From NCBI GenBank assembly GCA_013399305.1, contig VXAI01000046.1, forward strand, positions 4,154,731 through 4,218,730: a stretch of DNA of 64,000 nucleotides. Reading direction: 5' to 3'. The number at the start of each line of letters is the position of its first letter. Position 1 is the stretch's first letter. Below the pieces are notes generated by a model that was given only the letters and a program-made list of their open reading frames with translations, was not told the origin of the DNA and made no database searches. Positions 14,001 to 25,691 of this stretch are shown one piece after another. Source of the DNA: Rostratula benghalensis (taxonomy: Eukaryota > Chordata > Aves > Charadriiformes > Rostratulidae). Made by a program: the position numbers and the translations under genes.

Positions 14001-17000
14001 ACATGGGAAAGACTTTTTTCTTACAGAAAAGGAAGTGGGTGTCTAAATTACAGGAATGGAAACAAATACCTGAATGATACTGTTTTATGAGTTAAGAAAC
14101 TTTATTCAGGCAATTAGTTGCTTTAACAATTAAATAAACTGAAGGTCTACTCATTCTCTAGGGCTGGGGTTTTTTTATGCTTAATTTAAGTAAGGCAGCA
14201 TCTTACAGATGTTCTTTGAAGAATATGCAAAACATAAGCTGTGTTGTGGTTTTCCTATTTTTTCAGGACTCCTGGCCAAGAAAGCTGTTGAAGCTGGCCT
14301 GGTGGTTAAGCCCTACATAAGAACCAGTTTGTCACCAGGCAGTGGAATGGTTACACATTACCTCAGTTCAAGTGGAGTGTTACCGTACCTCAGTAAGCTT
14401 GGGTGAGTTGTGGCTCCCGCCACGCTTCTCACATTGGGAAGATAGGACACAGGGCGTGATGCAGGTGATAAATACAGTTGCTGTTTGTTTTGAGCTGGCC
14501 AGTTCTTAACTTAATAGGTTGTCATTTTAACTACTTTTTACTATTACTTTTCGTTCATCTGTGCTCTGTTCTTTCAGTAACCATCTACTTAATTGTAAGT
14601 GTCTTACAAGGCACAATGCACTTGCGCATGTATTTCAAAAGTGGAAGCAGGATATAGATTTGTCAGGACCATCTGTATTAGTCTTAACAGTGCTGCTGCC
14701 CTGAGTTGTTTAGTGTGGTTTTGGTTCCTCTGTAGTATTAACAGTTAGACTGTGTTCAGAATTCAGCTGTGTTCTGTGAGGAATGTTACTGCCTTTGCTG
14801 TGCCATTACTTACGGAACATCTTCAGATATTTTATTTGACTTAGCTTGATTGACTACAAGAATATTACCTTGTTTCTTCCTGCTTGCATCAGTGAGATGT
14901 AGGGCCTGCTGTTCGCTTCCTAAATTAGACTAAAAAGAAAAGAATCATCTTAGTGATAGGTAATAAAAGAAAAAGGTGTTTTGCAAACAAATGGCTTGTG
15001 ATCATCTGATGTGCTGCTTGGTTGGTTTCTTTCCAATGCAGGTTTGAGGTTGTCGGTTATGGGTGTTCAACCTGTGTTGGAAACACTGCCCCCTTGCCAG
15101 AAGCCATCAGGAATGCAATAAAGCAGGTAAAGCTCTAAGGCTTGTTGAAGACAGAAATATAGTCATCGCCCAGTTAAGTGATTAAGAAACACAGTGATCC
15201 CTGCAAAATATACTTCATTGTTGGTTGGACTTTGCATGGTATTTCTGCAAATCTGCATGTCAGAGAGAGGCCATGGTCGTTCATTGCTGTGTAGAATATA
15301 CTTACTAAATAGTATTTGTAGCATACGGATATAAATTACAAGATAAAAACATACCATCTGGGTCTAATCTTACAGAGGATGCAGAGAGTAGATTTTGTAT
15401 CATAAACAAGAGGAGGGTTTTAAAGAGCTGTGTGCTTGAGGGATTTTTAGCCAGCAGTGTCTAAACAGCCACAGTGGTTTTTTTTTTCCTGTGAAGCAGA
15501 AGAAAAATATAAGAAAGAAAAGGCAGGAGAGGAGCTCACTGCAGTGCCTGGAGGACACATCCAGAGGGTCAAGAGTGAATAGGAAGAGAAGGAGAAAGGG
15601 TAGCAGGAGAGAACAAAATGCCTCTAAACTGAAGTGTTAGAATAAATATTTGAAGTGGAATGCTAAAAGTGCATCTGACTTAGTCAACAAAAAAATAGCA
15701 CAAGCTGTTGAAGTACCACAAAGTCCTAGAAAAATATATCTGGGTCTGCTTTTCAGGGTGATATAATTGCCTGTGGAGTATTGTCTGGAACAAAGAACTT
15801 TGAAGGTCGTCTCTGCGACTGTGTCCGTGCCAACTACCTTGCGTCTCCTCCACTAGTAGTCGCTTATGCTATTGCAGGCACTGTTAGAATAGACTTTGAA
15901 ACGGAGCCTTTGGGTAAGTATTTCCTTACATCTTCCATTTCTGCATCTAATGCACATGTAGAAGAGGCTTCTTCACATGGGTTTCAGCGTGTGTTTCTTG
16001 GAAAAGAAAGCACGTGTATTTGGTGTAGCCTATAGCTAAAGCAAAGCATCCACTTAACTGATTAAATTCTTTGCATATCTGGTGCTATCTCTGAGGACTT
16101 TAATATGTATATATTTATATTCTAATATAAATCTGAAGTCTAATATTGCTCAAAATTCCTCTTCTGTTTAAAATCTTACTCAGGCACTGGCTTGAATGGC
16201 AAAAGTATTTACCTACGAGACATTTGGCCCACCCGAAAAGAACTCCATACAGTGGAGGAAGAGTGTGTGATATCATCCATGTTTAAGGAATTGACAGAAA
16301 AAATGGAGGTACGAATGGTCTTTTGTTCTACGTAACTTAAAGATGGCATTTCACTGTAGCTTTATAATATCTCCCTGTTGCATATGATGGCTTTTGTCAG
16401 TTATTTCTATTACTGTAATGGAGGACTTAACTGAGATGGATAGTGATTCTTAGGTAATATCCCATAAAATCACTCATAGTATGTAAAAGAAATTAAAAAG
16501 AAAATCACCATTAAGTCTCTGGTTTCAGAATGTAAAAAAAAATACCATAAACCAATTTTTCTGTTCCTTTTTCGTTAATTTTCTTTTTCATAGAAAGGAA
16601 ACAAACGATGGAATTCACTGGAAGCACCTGAGTCAACTTTATTTCCCTGGGATTTAAAATCTACTTATATCAGATGTCCTTCCTTTTTTGATAAACTTGT
16701 AAGTACATTGGTCCCAGATTATATGCGTTACATTTGAGTAAAGGAATAGCTATTCCAGTAAAGCTTCAATGTTTAAGTAACAAATTCAATTATCACTAAC
16801 AATTTTTCAATATGGTTTCAAAGACTGAGTAGAGCATGGTCATGATGTGCCTTCATGTATTGCAGATATGGCTTATGTCTCTAAGGATCTTGGAAGAAAA
16901 AGTTGTTTCTTATTTTTGTTGTTGTTGTTCCCCACCCCTTTCCTTCTAGGCCAAAGAACCGGTATCACCACAGCCGATTGAGAACGCCCATGTCTTGCTG

Positions 17001-20000
17001 TATTTGGGAGACGCTGTAACAACAGATCACATATCCCCTGCTGGAAGCATTGCAAGGAGCAGTGCTGCTGCGAAGTATCTCACCAACAAAGGGTAAGGGC
17101 TTCTCCTCTCAAACAGCTCCAACAATATCAGAACTGCCTCATGTACCAAATAATTGTCAGTGCTGTTGCTTTCCTTTATAAATGTCTGTCTGCATAAAGT
17201 GGAGATAATACATGGATAAACAAAATAGTAACTGTTACTGGTGTTAGTAAGTAATCACTTGTCTCTCAATCCCAGTCATTCCTTTCTTGCAGTCTCTGTC
17301 GAAGGCTACAACAAACAGCTGAGACAAAGCTCATTCTCATAGCTGTCATTACAGTAACATCCACTGCCAAGTGTGTGCCAAAGGAAAAATAAGTTACTAA
17401 TTTACAAATCAGGTGACTGATCTTCTCTTAATGACAGGCTAATCACTCTTCTTGCCATTGGACTCAAGAACAGACAGAGGTGCACAGAACAGAAGCTCTA
17501 GAAACATAGATATTTTTTAGCAATGAAGCCTGGTTTTATAACTGAACATTGCTGGTTATATGCAACACCTCTGCTGAGTATTTTGGGAATTTTTGTCAGG
17601 TTGTATTGCAGAGGTGTAGTAGTATTACAGTATCAGTGAAGCAGGACAAAGTAATAGCCTGTGGCGTGGATTCTTCTTTGTAATGAATGTCTAAATTAGC
17701 AGTATTACAAGAAAAAAATAATTAATGGGCCTTTAATCCCAGGGTGGTTGGTTGATTTATGAGTAAAGCTCTCGTGTTGGTACAATGTGTGTTAATAAAT
17801 ATGCTGGAAAAGGTAAGGGGATTAGTAAACAGTCTTGTCTTCTAGAACAGTCTCGTCTTCTAGAACAGTCTCCCCATAATTTCTCTGTAAGTACCATGCT
17901 GCCTATAGCACTTCATAATGAAGTCATAGAAAATAAATTTCAAATGGCAGCTTTCCTCATGAATCATCTAGCAGATCTACACATTTTGTTCATAGTTTAC
18001 AATAATGATGTTTGTTGGATGACTGGTTCTTTACATCTTGCACTGAAAACTTAAGATGCTGCAATAATTATAATAATCATAATACTGTTTTAAACCAGAT
18101 AAACTTAAAAATAATGGAATCCCTTTTAAATACTCTTCTTTCTAGACTCACACCTCGTGAATTCAACTCTTACGGAGCTCGAAGAGGCAATGATGCTGTG
18201 ATGACAAGAGGTACCTTTGCAAATATCAAGCTTCTGAATAAGTTCATAGGAAAACCAGCTCCTAAAACAATTCACTTCCCATCAGGACAAACGGTAAAAA
18301 TCTACTTGCTTGTATAGCTCCATTGAAATTGTAATGTGCATTTAGAGCTCACTCAGACTCTTGCACTTTGTTTTTCCACAGCTAGACGTGTTTGAAGCAG
18401 CAGAGCTGTACCAGAAAGAAGGCATCCCTGTAATTATTCTCGCAGGAAAGCAGTATGGACTGGGTAGCTCAAGAGACTGGGCTGCAAAGGGTCCTTTTTT
18501 ACTGGTACTGCTGTTTTTTGTTGGGGTTTGGGGGGAGGCATGTGTTTGGTTTTTCTGAAAAACACATTGTTTAGTTTTGGCCACGAATATGTTCAGGAAC
18601 TGTCTTCAGTCTTGAATACGATACCTCTCAATAATATCTTTGCTAGAATCTTCATAGAATATAATGACTGATCAGGAAAAATCTGAATTTCCTAATTATG
18701 TAACTTACTGTCTTAGACTCCAGACTTTGAGATAAATCAGACATTTAACTAGTGCTGACCTGTTTGGTCTCTGTAATATCGGGGACTTGATTTCCACTAA
18801 TACTCAGAATATGTTCTGAGTCAGCCATTTATTCATGTGGCGTAAGGGAAGCAATTAAGTTTGGTCTCGGATTTTGTGCCTATGAACTACAGCCTGGTCA
18901 CTGGCTGTTGTAAGGCCCCATTTCATGCTGAATGGGCCTGCTCTGGCTTACTTGCTTTCCTGTAACTGTGAAGCTAAATGCTGTTATCTACTTACAGGAC
19001 TCTGCAAAGCCCACTCTGTTCACTCGTCAGTTTGAATCACAAGATTTTTGGACATAATACATATTTGAAGCTTACTTGTGCATTTTGCTCTGACTACTAT
19101 ACTGAAAGAGAAAATCACTTGTTTTTTTGCAGGGTGTTAAAGCTGTCCTTGCTGAAAGCTATGAAAAGGTTCATAAAAGTCAGTTGATTGGAATTGGCAT
19201 AGCTCCACTTCAGTTTCTTCCTGGGGAAAATCCAAGTACTTTGGGTCTCACTGGCAGAGAGCAATTTTCTATATTGTTCCCTCCAGAGCTATCGCCCGGA
19301 ATGACTTTGGATATTAAGGTATCTTTGCAATATTTTTTTTTAATTTCTCTTGAATGTGCTGATGATAGAAAGTACAGAAAGTTAATCCTCATGAATGAAA
19401 GCAGGAAAAAACAGAACTTAATTCTCTCTGAATGTAGCTTATAGTCTTGCCTGAAGTTCATGCAGACTACTGAAGTTTCCCAGAGTACAGATGCACGTGT
19501 TCTCTCTGTGCAACTTAGTGTGCAACCTGAAACTCTTGATTGTTCTTTTGGACATTGGTCCACCCAACAAGAGCACTGTGGCGTTGAGTTTTCTCTCTCA
19601 GACCCTTTTAAAGACAAGGGTGAAACTTTGTGGGAGAGGCTTCAGCTTCCCATTCTGTGTAAAGGAGCTGTGTGCCCATCATCATGTGCTTTGTGCCATC
19701 TGAGCAGAACGGCGTTTTCTTGGGTCCCAGTAGGCGCGTAGCATGTTCCCAGCCTCATCCAAACCGTGCCTTCTGTCCCCAGCAGCATCTCTGTTCTTAC
19801 GTGGCAGATAAGCAGGTCGAATTTGCTTGTGTTCAACACAGCTTGGGGTTAGAATGTTAACATTCTGAGCAAGGGGAAGTGAAAGCTGAACTCTTAATTG
19901 GTCTCTCTTTTTTGTTTTGAAGACAAGCACTGGAAAGGTATTCAGCACCATCGCCTTGTTTGAAAACGATACGGAGATAACTTTATACAAACACGGTGGA

Positions 20001-20033
20001 AGTCTAAACTTTGTGGCTCGAAGATTTTTATAG
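1900..20033 (+). CDS. IREB2: Iron regulatory protein 2 (IRP2), partial: coding exons 3-22
   Basis: IRP2 binds iron-responsive elements in mRNAs such as ferritin and transferrin receptor in the cytosol and is degraded when iron is high. Twenty exons join in frame with GT-AG introns: 1900-2065, 3276-3413, 5461-5682, 7343-7412, 8503-8686, 9189-9328, 10128-10299, 11652-11752, 12223-12339, 13366-13525, 14267-14402, 15042-15126, 15757-15913, 16184-16308, 16594-16698, 16950-17092, 18146-18293, 18382-18504, 19133-19318, 19923-20033. They give 928 complete codons plus the stop, which with ~36 missing residues fits the ~963-residue family length. The product has the aconitase fold, the three cysteines that bind the Fe-S cluster in aconitases (SCTNNC and GCSTC), and the roughly 73-residue IRP2-only insert in exon 5, which separates it from IRP1 (ACO1). 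No frameshift or stop interrupts it. Exon numbers are inferred from the human gene. Confidence 0.97.
3276..3413 (+). CDS. IREB2: IREB2 exon 4
   Basis: Encodes [15 protein letters not shown], then [18 protein letters not shown]. The split Cys codon (TG/T) is completed by the next exon. Confidence 0.95.
5461..5682 (+). CDS. IREB2: IREB2 exon 5 (IRP2-specific insert)
   Basis: Encodes the insert that IRP1 lacks. It is rich in Pro, Lys and Cys: [12 protein letters not shown] gives three spaced cysteines, and [10 protein letters not shown] follows near the end. In human IRP2 this region has been linked to iron- or haem-dependent turnover, and the Cys/His pair in CPFH corresponds to the proposed haem site. 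All these residues are kept here. Confidence 0.95.
7343..7412 (+). CDS. IREB2: IREB2 exon 6
   Basis: A 70-bp exon encoding [20 protein letters not shown] and FFK, which returns to sequence shared with IRP1. Confidence 0.95.
8503..8686 (+). CDS. IREB2: IREB2 exon 7
   Basis: Encodes [20 protein letters not shown], then the aconitase core motif [18 protein letters not shown]. Confidence 0.96.
9189..9328 (+). CDS. IREB2: IREB2 exon 8
   Basis: Encodes [20 protein letters not shown] and [11 protein letters not shown], conserved aconitase-family core. Confidence 0.96.
10128..10299 (+). CDS. IREB2: IREB2 exon 9
   Basis: Encodes [15 protein letters not shown] and [20 protein letters not shown], conserved aconitase core. 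Confidence 0.96.
11652..11752 (+). CDS. IREB2: IREB2 exon 10
   Basis: Encodes [20 protein letters not shown] followed by a Ser/Glu-rich stretch ending EPEYSQ. Confidence 0.95.
12223..12339 (+). CDS. IREB2: IREB2 exon 11
   Basis: Follows a long poly-T acceptor tract. Encodes [19 protein letters not shown] and ends QACLNEK. The donor is gtttgt, somewhat off consensus. Confidence 0.95.
13004..13042 (-). mobile_element. Short CR1-like LINE fragment in IREB2 intron 11
   Basis: On the + strand the stretch resembles the reverse complement of a CR1 3' end: an 'atcacagagtggctgaggtt' start followed by 'aaagggacctctgga'. It covers only about 40 bases and the 8-bp terminal repeats typical of CR1 are not seen, so the call is tentative. 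Confidence 0.4.
13366..13525 (+). CDS. IREB2: IREB2 exon 12
   Basis: Encodes [20 protein letters not shown]. The first Cys of SCTNNC equals the first Fe-S ligand of aconitases (IRP1 Cys437). Confidence 0.96.
14267..14402 (+). CDS. IREB2: IREB2 exon 13
   Basis: Encodes [20 protein letters not shown] and [12 protein letters not shown], an aconitase signature region. Confidence 0.96.
15042..15126 (+). CDS. IREB2: IREB2 exon 14
   Basis: Encodes [18 protein letters not shown]. The two cysteines of GCSTC equal IRP1 Cys503 and Cys506, so all three cluster cysteines are present. Confidence 0.96.
15757..15913 (+). CDS. IREB2: IREB2 exon 15
   Basis: Encodes [20 protein letters not shown] and [20 protein letters not shown]. 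Confidence 0.96.
16184..16308 (+). CDS. IREB2: IREB2 exon 16
   Basis: Encodes [20 protein letters not shown] and ends KELTEKME, the linker side of domain 3. Confidence 0.94.
16594..16698 (+). CDS. IREB2: IREB2 exon 17
   Basis: Encodes [20 protein letters not shown] and then [13 protein letters not shown]. Confidence 0.95.
16950..17092 (+). CDS. IREB2: IREB2 exon 18
   Basis: Start of the C-terminal swivel domain (domain 4): [20 protein letters not shown] followed by [11 protein letters not shown]. In IRP1 this loop contacts the RNA stem. Confidence 0.96.
17829..17874. repeat. 18-bp tandem repeat, about 2.5 copies
   Basis: Units of ACAGTCTYGTCTTCTAGA lie at 17829-17846 and 17847-17864, differing at one base, with a third partial copy starting at 17865. 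They sit in IREB2 intron 18. Confidence 0.85.
18146..18293 (+). CDS. IREB2: IREB2 exon 19
   Basis: Encodes [20 protein letters not shown] and RGTFANIKL, highly conserved in IRP1 and IRP2. Confidence 0.96.
18382..18504 (+). CDS. IREB2: IREB2 exon 20
   Basis: Encodes [20 protein letters not shown] and then [17 protein letters not shown]. The Arg of SSRDW equals the IRP1 active-site and RNA-contact arginine (Arg780, from memory). The Leu in GLGSS is unusual for the motif; see findings. Confidence 0.96.
19133..19318 (+). CDS. IREB2: IREB2 exon 21
   Basis: Encodes [20 protein letters not shown] and [13 protein letters not shown], the end of the swivel-domain core. Confidence 0.96.
19923..20033 (+). 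CDS. IREB2: IREB2 exon 22 (last coding exon) and stop
   Basis: Encodes [20 protein letters not shown] and ends [12 protein letters not shown], then TAG at 20031-20033. The acceptor is an AAG after a short T-rich tract. Confidence 0.96.
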   Translation, partial: TSTGKVFSTIALFENDTEITLYKHGGSLNFVARRFL

Positions 20034-20311
20034 TAGCTACTGACTCTATGGGTACCTTGCATAACTGGTAATTCTGAAAATGCCTTGTGTGAACCCAGGA
20101 ATCTGTACTGTGGAACTGCAAACAGTCCTAGTGTGCTCAAAGTTACTTCGTCCATGGATGTAAAAGATTGTGAATCATTGTAACTGCAACGAGATCCTTC
20201 CTGATTTTAAATAATATTCTAATGGTGCTATTAAACATTGCTAAAATCAACGTGTGTATTGTGGCAGAGAGCTGTAAGTATGGAGGGGATGTTTTATCAG
20301 ACCATTTTGTA

Positions 20312-20317
20312 AATAAA
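20312..20317 (+). promoter_or_regulatory. IREB2: IREB2 proximal polyadenylation signal
   Basis: AATAAA 279 bases after the stop codon. Use of this site would give a short 3' UTR. Confidence 0.5.
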
Positions 20318-23216
20318 CTATGCGAAATCTGAAACTGATTGTGCTGAAGATTATTATGGAAGATTTTCTGCAGTTGTTTCCATTGTAAATCTGTACTGCA
20401 GTTTGTTGGTTGAAGGGTTAGCACATGGTATGGAATGTTAAAGGCCAAACAGTTTTTTGGGGTTTTTTTTTGTTTTTTTAAGTTTCGCATCCGGTGCTTA
20501 AAACAGATACTCAGTTTTGAATTTCTTGCTCTTTAGGTTATGTGCTGAACAAAAAGCAGTCTACATGAGGCCCATGGTATCCCGTATCACAGATCATGAC
20601 TTTCTTACCTTCATTACGGGATTGTATTTCCTCTGGATCCAGATGTAAAACTGCTCATGCTATGAAATATTGTGTGCTTAAACTATGGGGAAACATGTCT
20701 GCATCTAAAAGCATGCTGGCAGCTGTTTTGTTTGTGCAGGTTCAGGGCAGCACCCCAGCTTTTTGGCAAGTGGCAGTGTCCTTCCAATGAAGGTTGTCAC
20801 ATCTACTTCAAAGGGATGCAGCTTGTCATTTCTGACATCAGTTTTTACTGTACTGTCTGCGATATCAGTAGACAAAGTTCTCTCCCTGTAGCATTTTAAT
20901 CTTTAAAACCATTTATTAGAACTGTTTAACTATGACCTGTGGCTGATAAGTTACACCCATGTGTCAGGTGTTAGATAAGCAGGGGCAGCCTTGCTGCCTT
21001 TTAATGCTGATGTACTGGGAGCTGACAGCTCTCCCGAAAGAGCAGCAGATTCCTCTGCTGAAGATCCCAGAACACTGAACAAATCTGGCTCTTTTATGCC
21101 ACTGCAACTTCCATAAATTGGTCAGCCCACTGACAGTAATATTAACTCAAGATGCACAGTTCCTGCAGAAGTGCCTGTTTCACCATTGAACATCATTGAC
21201 AGCTTCTCACCTCTGCAAGGGAGTTTGCAGCTTCAGCGTGCTCTCCCGTGCTCCTGTGGCTTGAAAAGCTTCATGATCCCCCTAAGAGTTTGTGTAGAGA
21301 TTAATTTCTTTTGCAGAGCAAAACTGTAATAACTTGCCTATGAATTGTCAAGGTTCTGCTTGAATATGATGGTTGGTTTGTTATTTTGGCTCTTGGTAAA
21401 TGTTGGCTTAAATAGCAAAACTTCCATGAGGACTGTACTAAGCTTTACTACACATGCTTTCAGTCTATAACCAGACACTAAGCTTGTTGACTTGCAAACT
21501 AATACATGCACCATTTAAATAGTGTGGCTTCTGACATTCCTGATTAAAAAAAAAAAAAAACCCACAAAAAACCCCATGACATTATTGTATGATTACAGTA
21601 TATTAATTGTTTGACACTTGAGAGACTAAATTAATTTGACTTCACTGGCATAACTTCAATACACTGTTTTTGTTTTATTGGACAAAATTCCCTGAAGTTT
21701 TAAATGCTGTATAATCTGTTTTTATACTTCACTAGTTTTGCCATGGTTTTCTTTTAGTCAGGATAAAAACTGTTCCTGTGACTGCTACCACTGATCTGGA
21801 TGATAAATCAATGCATTTTTGAATACTATATTCAACTGAACATGGAATGAGTTTCTGTTCTGTGGTGAACTTTTGCTACTTTTATCCAGAGTTACTGAGC
21901 AAATCTTAGTTCTTGTACAACAGTGTCTAATATGATTTTTTTTTTTCCTCAGCTCAAGGTCATATTCTTTATTTAGTTCAGGAAAACGCATGTTCATTAT
22001 TGGGGAACAAATAGGGATTTAGTGCTGGCACATACCCATGCAAGCTTTGTGCAGATGATGAGTAAAACCACAACTACAACCCTACTACAACACATGTAAC
22101 TGCTGATGCTTGAAGGGAGCACAGTCCTCAGCCAGTGTAGTGCAGGAACACAGTCCTTGCTTCAGGAGACACGTCAAGGTCAGTGTCAGGAGGTAAATCA
22201 GTATTGTGAAATTAAGTGCAATTTCAAGGGATGTGACTTATCTGCAAGTTGTCACCAATAAAGCTTGTCATCTCTCTTAAGAGACATGATGTGTTTCATT
22301 ACCATAGCAACTACTTTAACCCTGCTACACTCTTGTGTCTTAAAATCAGTGACAGTCAGCTTTTCAGCTAGGCTTTGGTGCAGTTGCTGTTCAACTTGAG
22401 GCTCCTGCTATTGCTGCTGCAGTGGGCCCATCCCTAAACATGCTGAGGCCCATAGCCCCCCAGAGAGTTGTGCAGCCTGACCCCAATCCTTAGGATCCAA
22501 AGGCTGACACGCAGTGGTGCTGTGAGGAGCAGTGCCGCTGGTGTCCCCATCTGCTGCTCACCCGGTAGCCAGCTGCCAGCCAAGGTGTGCTGCTTGACTG
22601 CCCGTGGTGACGTGCCTGTCCCCTCTCCCTGCTGCGGCAGCTAACGTTGCACAGCCTGGTTCAGCAGAGGGAAGAGCGTAGCTTTGCACACACAGCTAGC
22701 ATCCTAGGAGCTGGAGGTGGGCAAGAGTGACATCTGTCTGGCCATGGCGGGATGTGGCACGGTCAGAGGATTTCTGTGATCACACACAAACCAACCTTGT
22801 TGAATTGGACCTCTCTAGTCTCTAGTTTCTTAAAGCATAGGAGGAACTGTACCTTTTTGAAGAAGTGACTTGGTGTGTTAGATGTATTTATCCTAGTCTT
22901 TTATCTCCAGTTTGATTCAGAGAAGAATCTGTTCCAATTTTTCTAAATGTTTTTCTCTCCCTGTGCCCTTCTTCCTCCCTCCCCCTCCAAGAATAACAAA
23001 GCTTTGGGATTGTGTTGATGTTTATACAATTTACACCTAAGTATAAGGACATGAAACTATGTATATTGATCATATTTAAGCAACTGCAAATAAATGTCTG
23101 CTGTTTAAAGCCAACAGCACAGTGTAAGTTTTAAGTTCAGTAAGTATTGTATAGAGATACCTGAAGTTCACTTGATGATAATTGTGCAGAAAATGTTAAC
23201 GCTGTAAATTATTTTT

Positions 23217-23222
23217 AATAAA
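23217..23222 (+). promoter_or_regulatory. IREB2: IREB2 candidate distal polyadenylation signal
   Basis: AATAAA followed by a GT/T-rich stretch (23240-23265) that could be the downstream element. Another AATAAA lies at 23089-23094. Confidence 0.45.
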
Positions 23223-23245
23223 GAAAACTGTATCACAGTTCTTGT

Positions 23246-24779
23246 ATGTTACAATCTGTTTTGAAGAGATAGTATGGAATATACTTAAAATGGTAATGTA
23301 AGTACATATGAAATGGTAGGATGAATAAGCAAAAGGGTATAATTATGTATGTTTTATTTTCTCCCGAGGAATCTCTCATGTGGGCTTCCAAAGCACAAGT
23401 ACTTGGTTTAAAAAGAGGTTTTCTGTCTTGGGTATTACAACTATAGCAAATGCTTTTTGAATAACCTTTTTTTTTTTCTTTTTTTTTTTTTTTTTATTCA
23501 GGAAAATGTCTGATTTAGAATCTGGATCAAATCTGCATTACAGCTAGCTGTTGACCGATGTAACTTTTATGGGATGCAGAGCTTACAGAGATAACAAAAT
23601 ATTCAAAAGCCATTTGGGGGTGTCTGATACTGACCTGTCTCTGAAGACTCTCTTTCAGAAGAGGCATTACTTGCACCCAGCACAGACATGCTAACTGCTA
23701 AATCCTTCCAGTCTTATCTTTCTTACAGATAGGAGAGGCCAAAGTACAGCCTCAGCCCTCTGCATTGCCTCCCAAACACTGTGTGCTGGGCCAGCAGGAG
23801 AAACAAGGAGGTCTGTAGGTGTTCAGTCCTGGCACTACTGTCTGGAAACTGAGGCAGACTAACCAGGTACAGATCTGCAAAATGCATTGGAATTTTGTTT
23901 ACAGAGAAAATGAGTTTATTCTGATTTTTCTGTAACCTGCTATGTATCTTTAAGTCATAATCATTGTAAGAATGCTTTTCTGCTCTGCCAATTTTGTTCT
24001 AGTGAGCTAAACCTTCGGTCAGCCTCAGAAATCAGGGGAGGGAACCCTAAATATTTTCCAGAGGTCTTTTATTCTTGAAAAAACTTGCTTGTGTCATTGC
24101 TGGGGGCTGGGATGGGGGAGAGTAAAGTAGGTAAAAATAGTATGAGTTGGCCTGGCCAGTCACTTTGTTTAGTAACATCTGTTCTGAAACTGGAGGGGGG
24201 GGGATCCAAGGCACTTACATTTGTTTCTTGGGGAAATAGTTTCCCTTTTCCAATTTCCTTATTGGATTAAAATAATGATTTAAAAGCAATGTCCTTAATA
24301 TTACAGTAACACTGACATATTGGCACAGAGGATTCTTAATAACTGGTTTACTTGAAATCAAGATTTTATAAAATTTTTTTGTGACTTCAATAAGCCTTTT
24401 CTAAATAATTTTTTTCCTCAGATTCCTAATTTTGTCATAGAGGAACCTCAAATATTGCAGATGACTACTTTTTTTTTTATTGTATTAGCAATTTCAGAAG
24501 AGATTTCTATATTGATCTTGAAAGTTAATATGTGTAGGAGGGTGACTGAGGTTTGTAATTATTTTAATTAAGTATGAAATTCTCTAGGCCTGGAGAAGTG
24601 TTCCCCTATCTGAACTCCTGCACAGTCTAAAGGACATCCTGACAAAGGCACTTCAGGTTTGCTACAGGTAAATGGTCCTCGGTCAAAACAGCTGGTAGAG
24701 TTTTTGATCTTGTGTGCTGATATAAGGGTTTAAAGAAAGTACTCAGATGTAACTGTTTCTTCTGACAGCGGTGTTTTCC
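23246..24779. other. IREB2-HYKK intergenic DNA
   Basis: No gene is seen. A long interrupted poly-T tract occurs at about 23467-23495. The rest is ordinary AT-rich sequence with one short G run near 24195. Confidence 0.6.
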
Positions 24780-25260
24780 CGTTCCCACAGGAAGTTCTAG
24801 GTTTCCTTCCCTCTCACGCCGATTGAAATCACAAGCAGAGCAGCTCTGCGCGGCCGCGCAGGCAGCCCCCGCCCCCGGGGCAGGGATTGCCCTCTCCCCG
24901 CCCGCGGCTCCCTGCCCACAGGCAGGGCCCGGCTGCCGGCCCCGCCAGGGCCCGCTCCCGGCCCTGCTGCCCGCCCGGAGGCGGCCGGGGCCTGCGGGTG
25001 CGGGGGAGCGCAGGGCCCGGCCCGCTGCGGCGGCCTCCCCCGGGGTCCCCCGGCAGCCGGAGAGAGAGGCCGGGCCCGTAGCGCTGCCCCGCCCGGCCGC
25101 GCCGCTGTTACCGTGAGGCGAGCGGGGGTGGGCCGGCGGGGACCCCGCTGGGACAAAGGTGTCGCGGCCTCCGCAGAGTCCAAGGGTCGCTTCTCGGTGT
25201 GGAGTGGGGGCCCAGGCTCGGGGCGTCCAGATCTGGAGGGGGCCAGAGCCACGCAAGAGG
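24780..25260 (+). promoter_or_regulatory. HYKK: CpG island, probable HYKK promoter and non-coding first exon
   Basis: An abrupt GC- and CpG-dense block in otherwise AT-rich DNA, with several GC-box-like stretches. It lies 0.4-0.9 kb upstream of the first HYKK coding exon on the same strand. Long open frames on both strands here come from the base composition and resemble no protein. The transcription start and the first splice donor cannot be placed from sequence. Confidence 0.7.
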
Positions 25261-25691
25261 CTCTAGGTTTGTTCCTCACCTCCTGGCACGGGAATGCTGA
25301 AGGTTTCATCTGTTACAACGTTCTTGACTTTTGCAGACGTGAATTTATAACTTCCTGGACAGGGATTCAACAGCTCTCTTAACAAATCATTCCTTGTTGG
25401 TAACGTACCAGATTACTAGAAATTAGTTAATAAAAATATGCCTAGTTAATTAGCTGTTTATGTCTGCTCATTGTGAACAGGTTGAGTGCATCACTGGGGT
25501 GAAGGGGGGCTACAGACTTCGTCGGCACGAAGACACGATGCAAGAAACCTGGACTGGCTTAATGGGGTTTTTTTTTGCTTGTTTAAAAAATGTAGGGGAC
25601 TCCTCTCTAGTACCTGAATTTTCTGCTTGTTGCAGGAATTACTGCTTCTGATGTCAGAATATGGATCATCCACCTTCTCTTTTTCTCCTAG

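Larger units (their letters stand above)
20034..23245 (+). other. IREB2: Probable IREB2 3' UTR
   Basis: Non-coding, mostly AT-rich, after the IREB2 stop, with a GC-richer patch near 22.38-22.75 kb. AATAAA signals lie at 20312-20317, 22257-22262, 23089-23094 and 23217-23222, which would give short and long transcript forms. The most distal is a reasonable end point, but no transcript evidence is available. No repeat family is recognised. Confidence 0.6.

Noticed and set aside
19682..20155. 157-codon open frame on the - strand over the IREB2 3' end
   Set aside because: Antisense shadow of IREB2 intron 21 and the last exon; no similarity to known proteins.
24627..25309. Open frames of up to 209 codons on both strands in the GC-rich block
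   Set aside because: Low-complexity Ala/Pro/Gly/Arg translations on both strands, caused by high GC content in a CpG island; no family resemblance and no splice-consistent extension.
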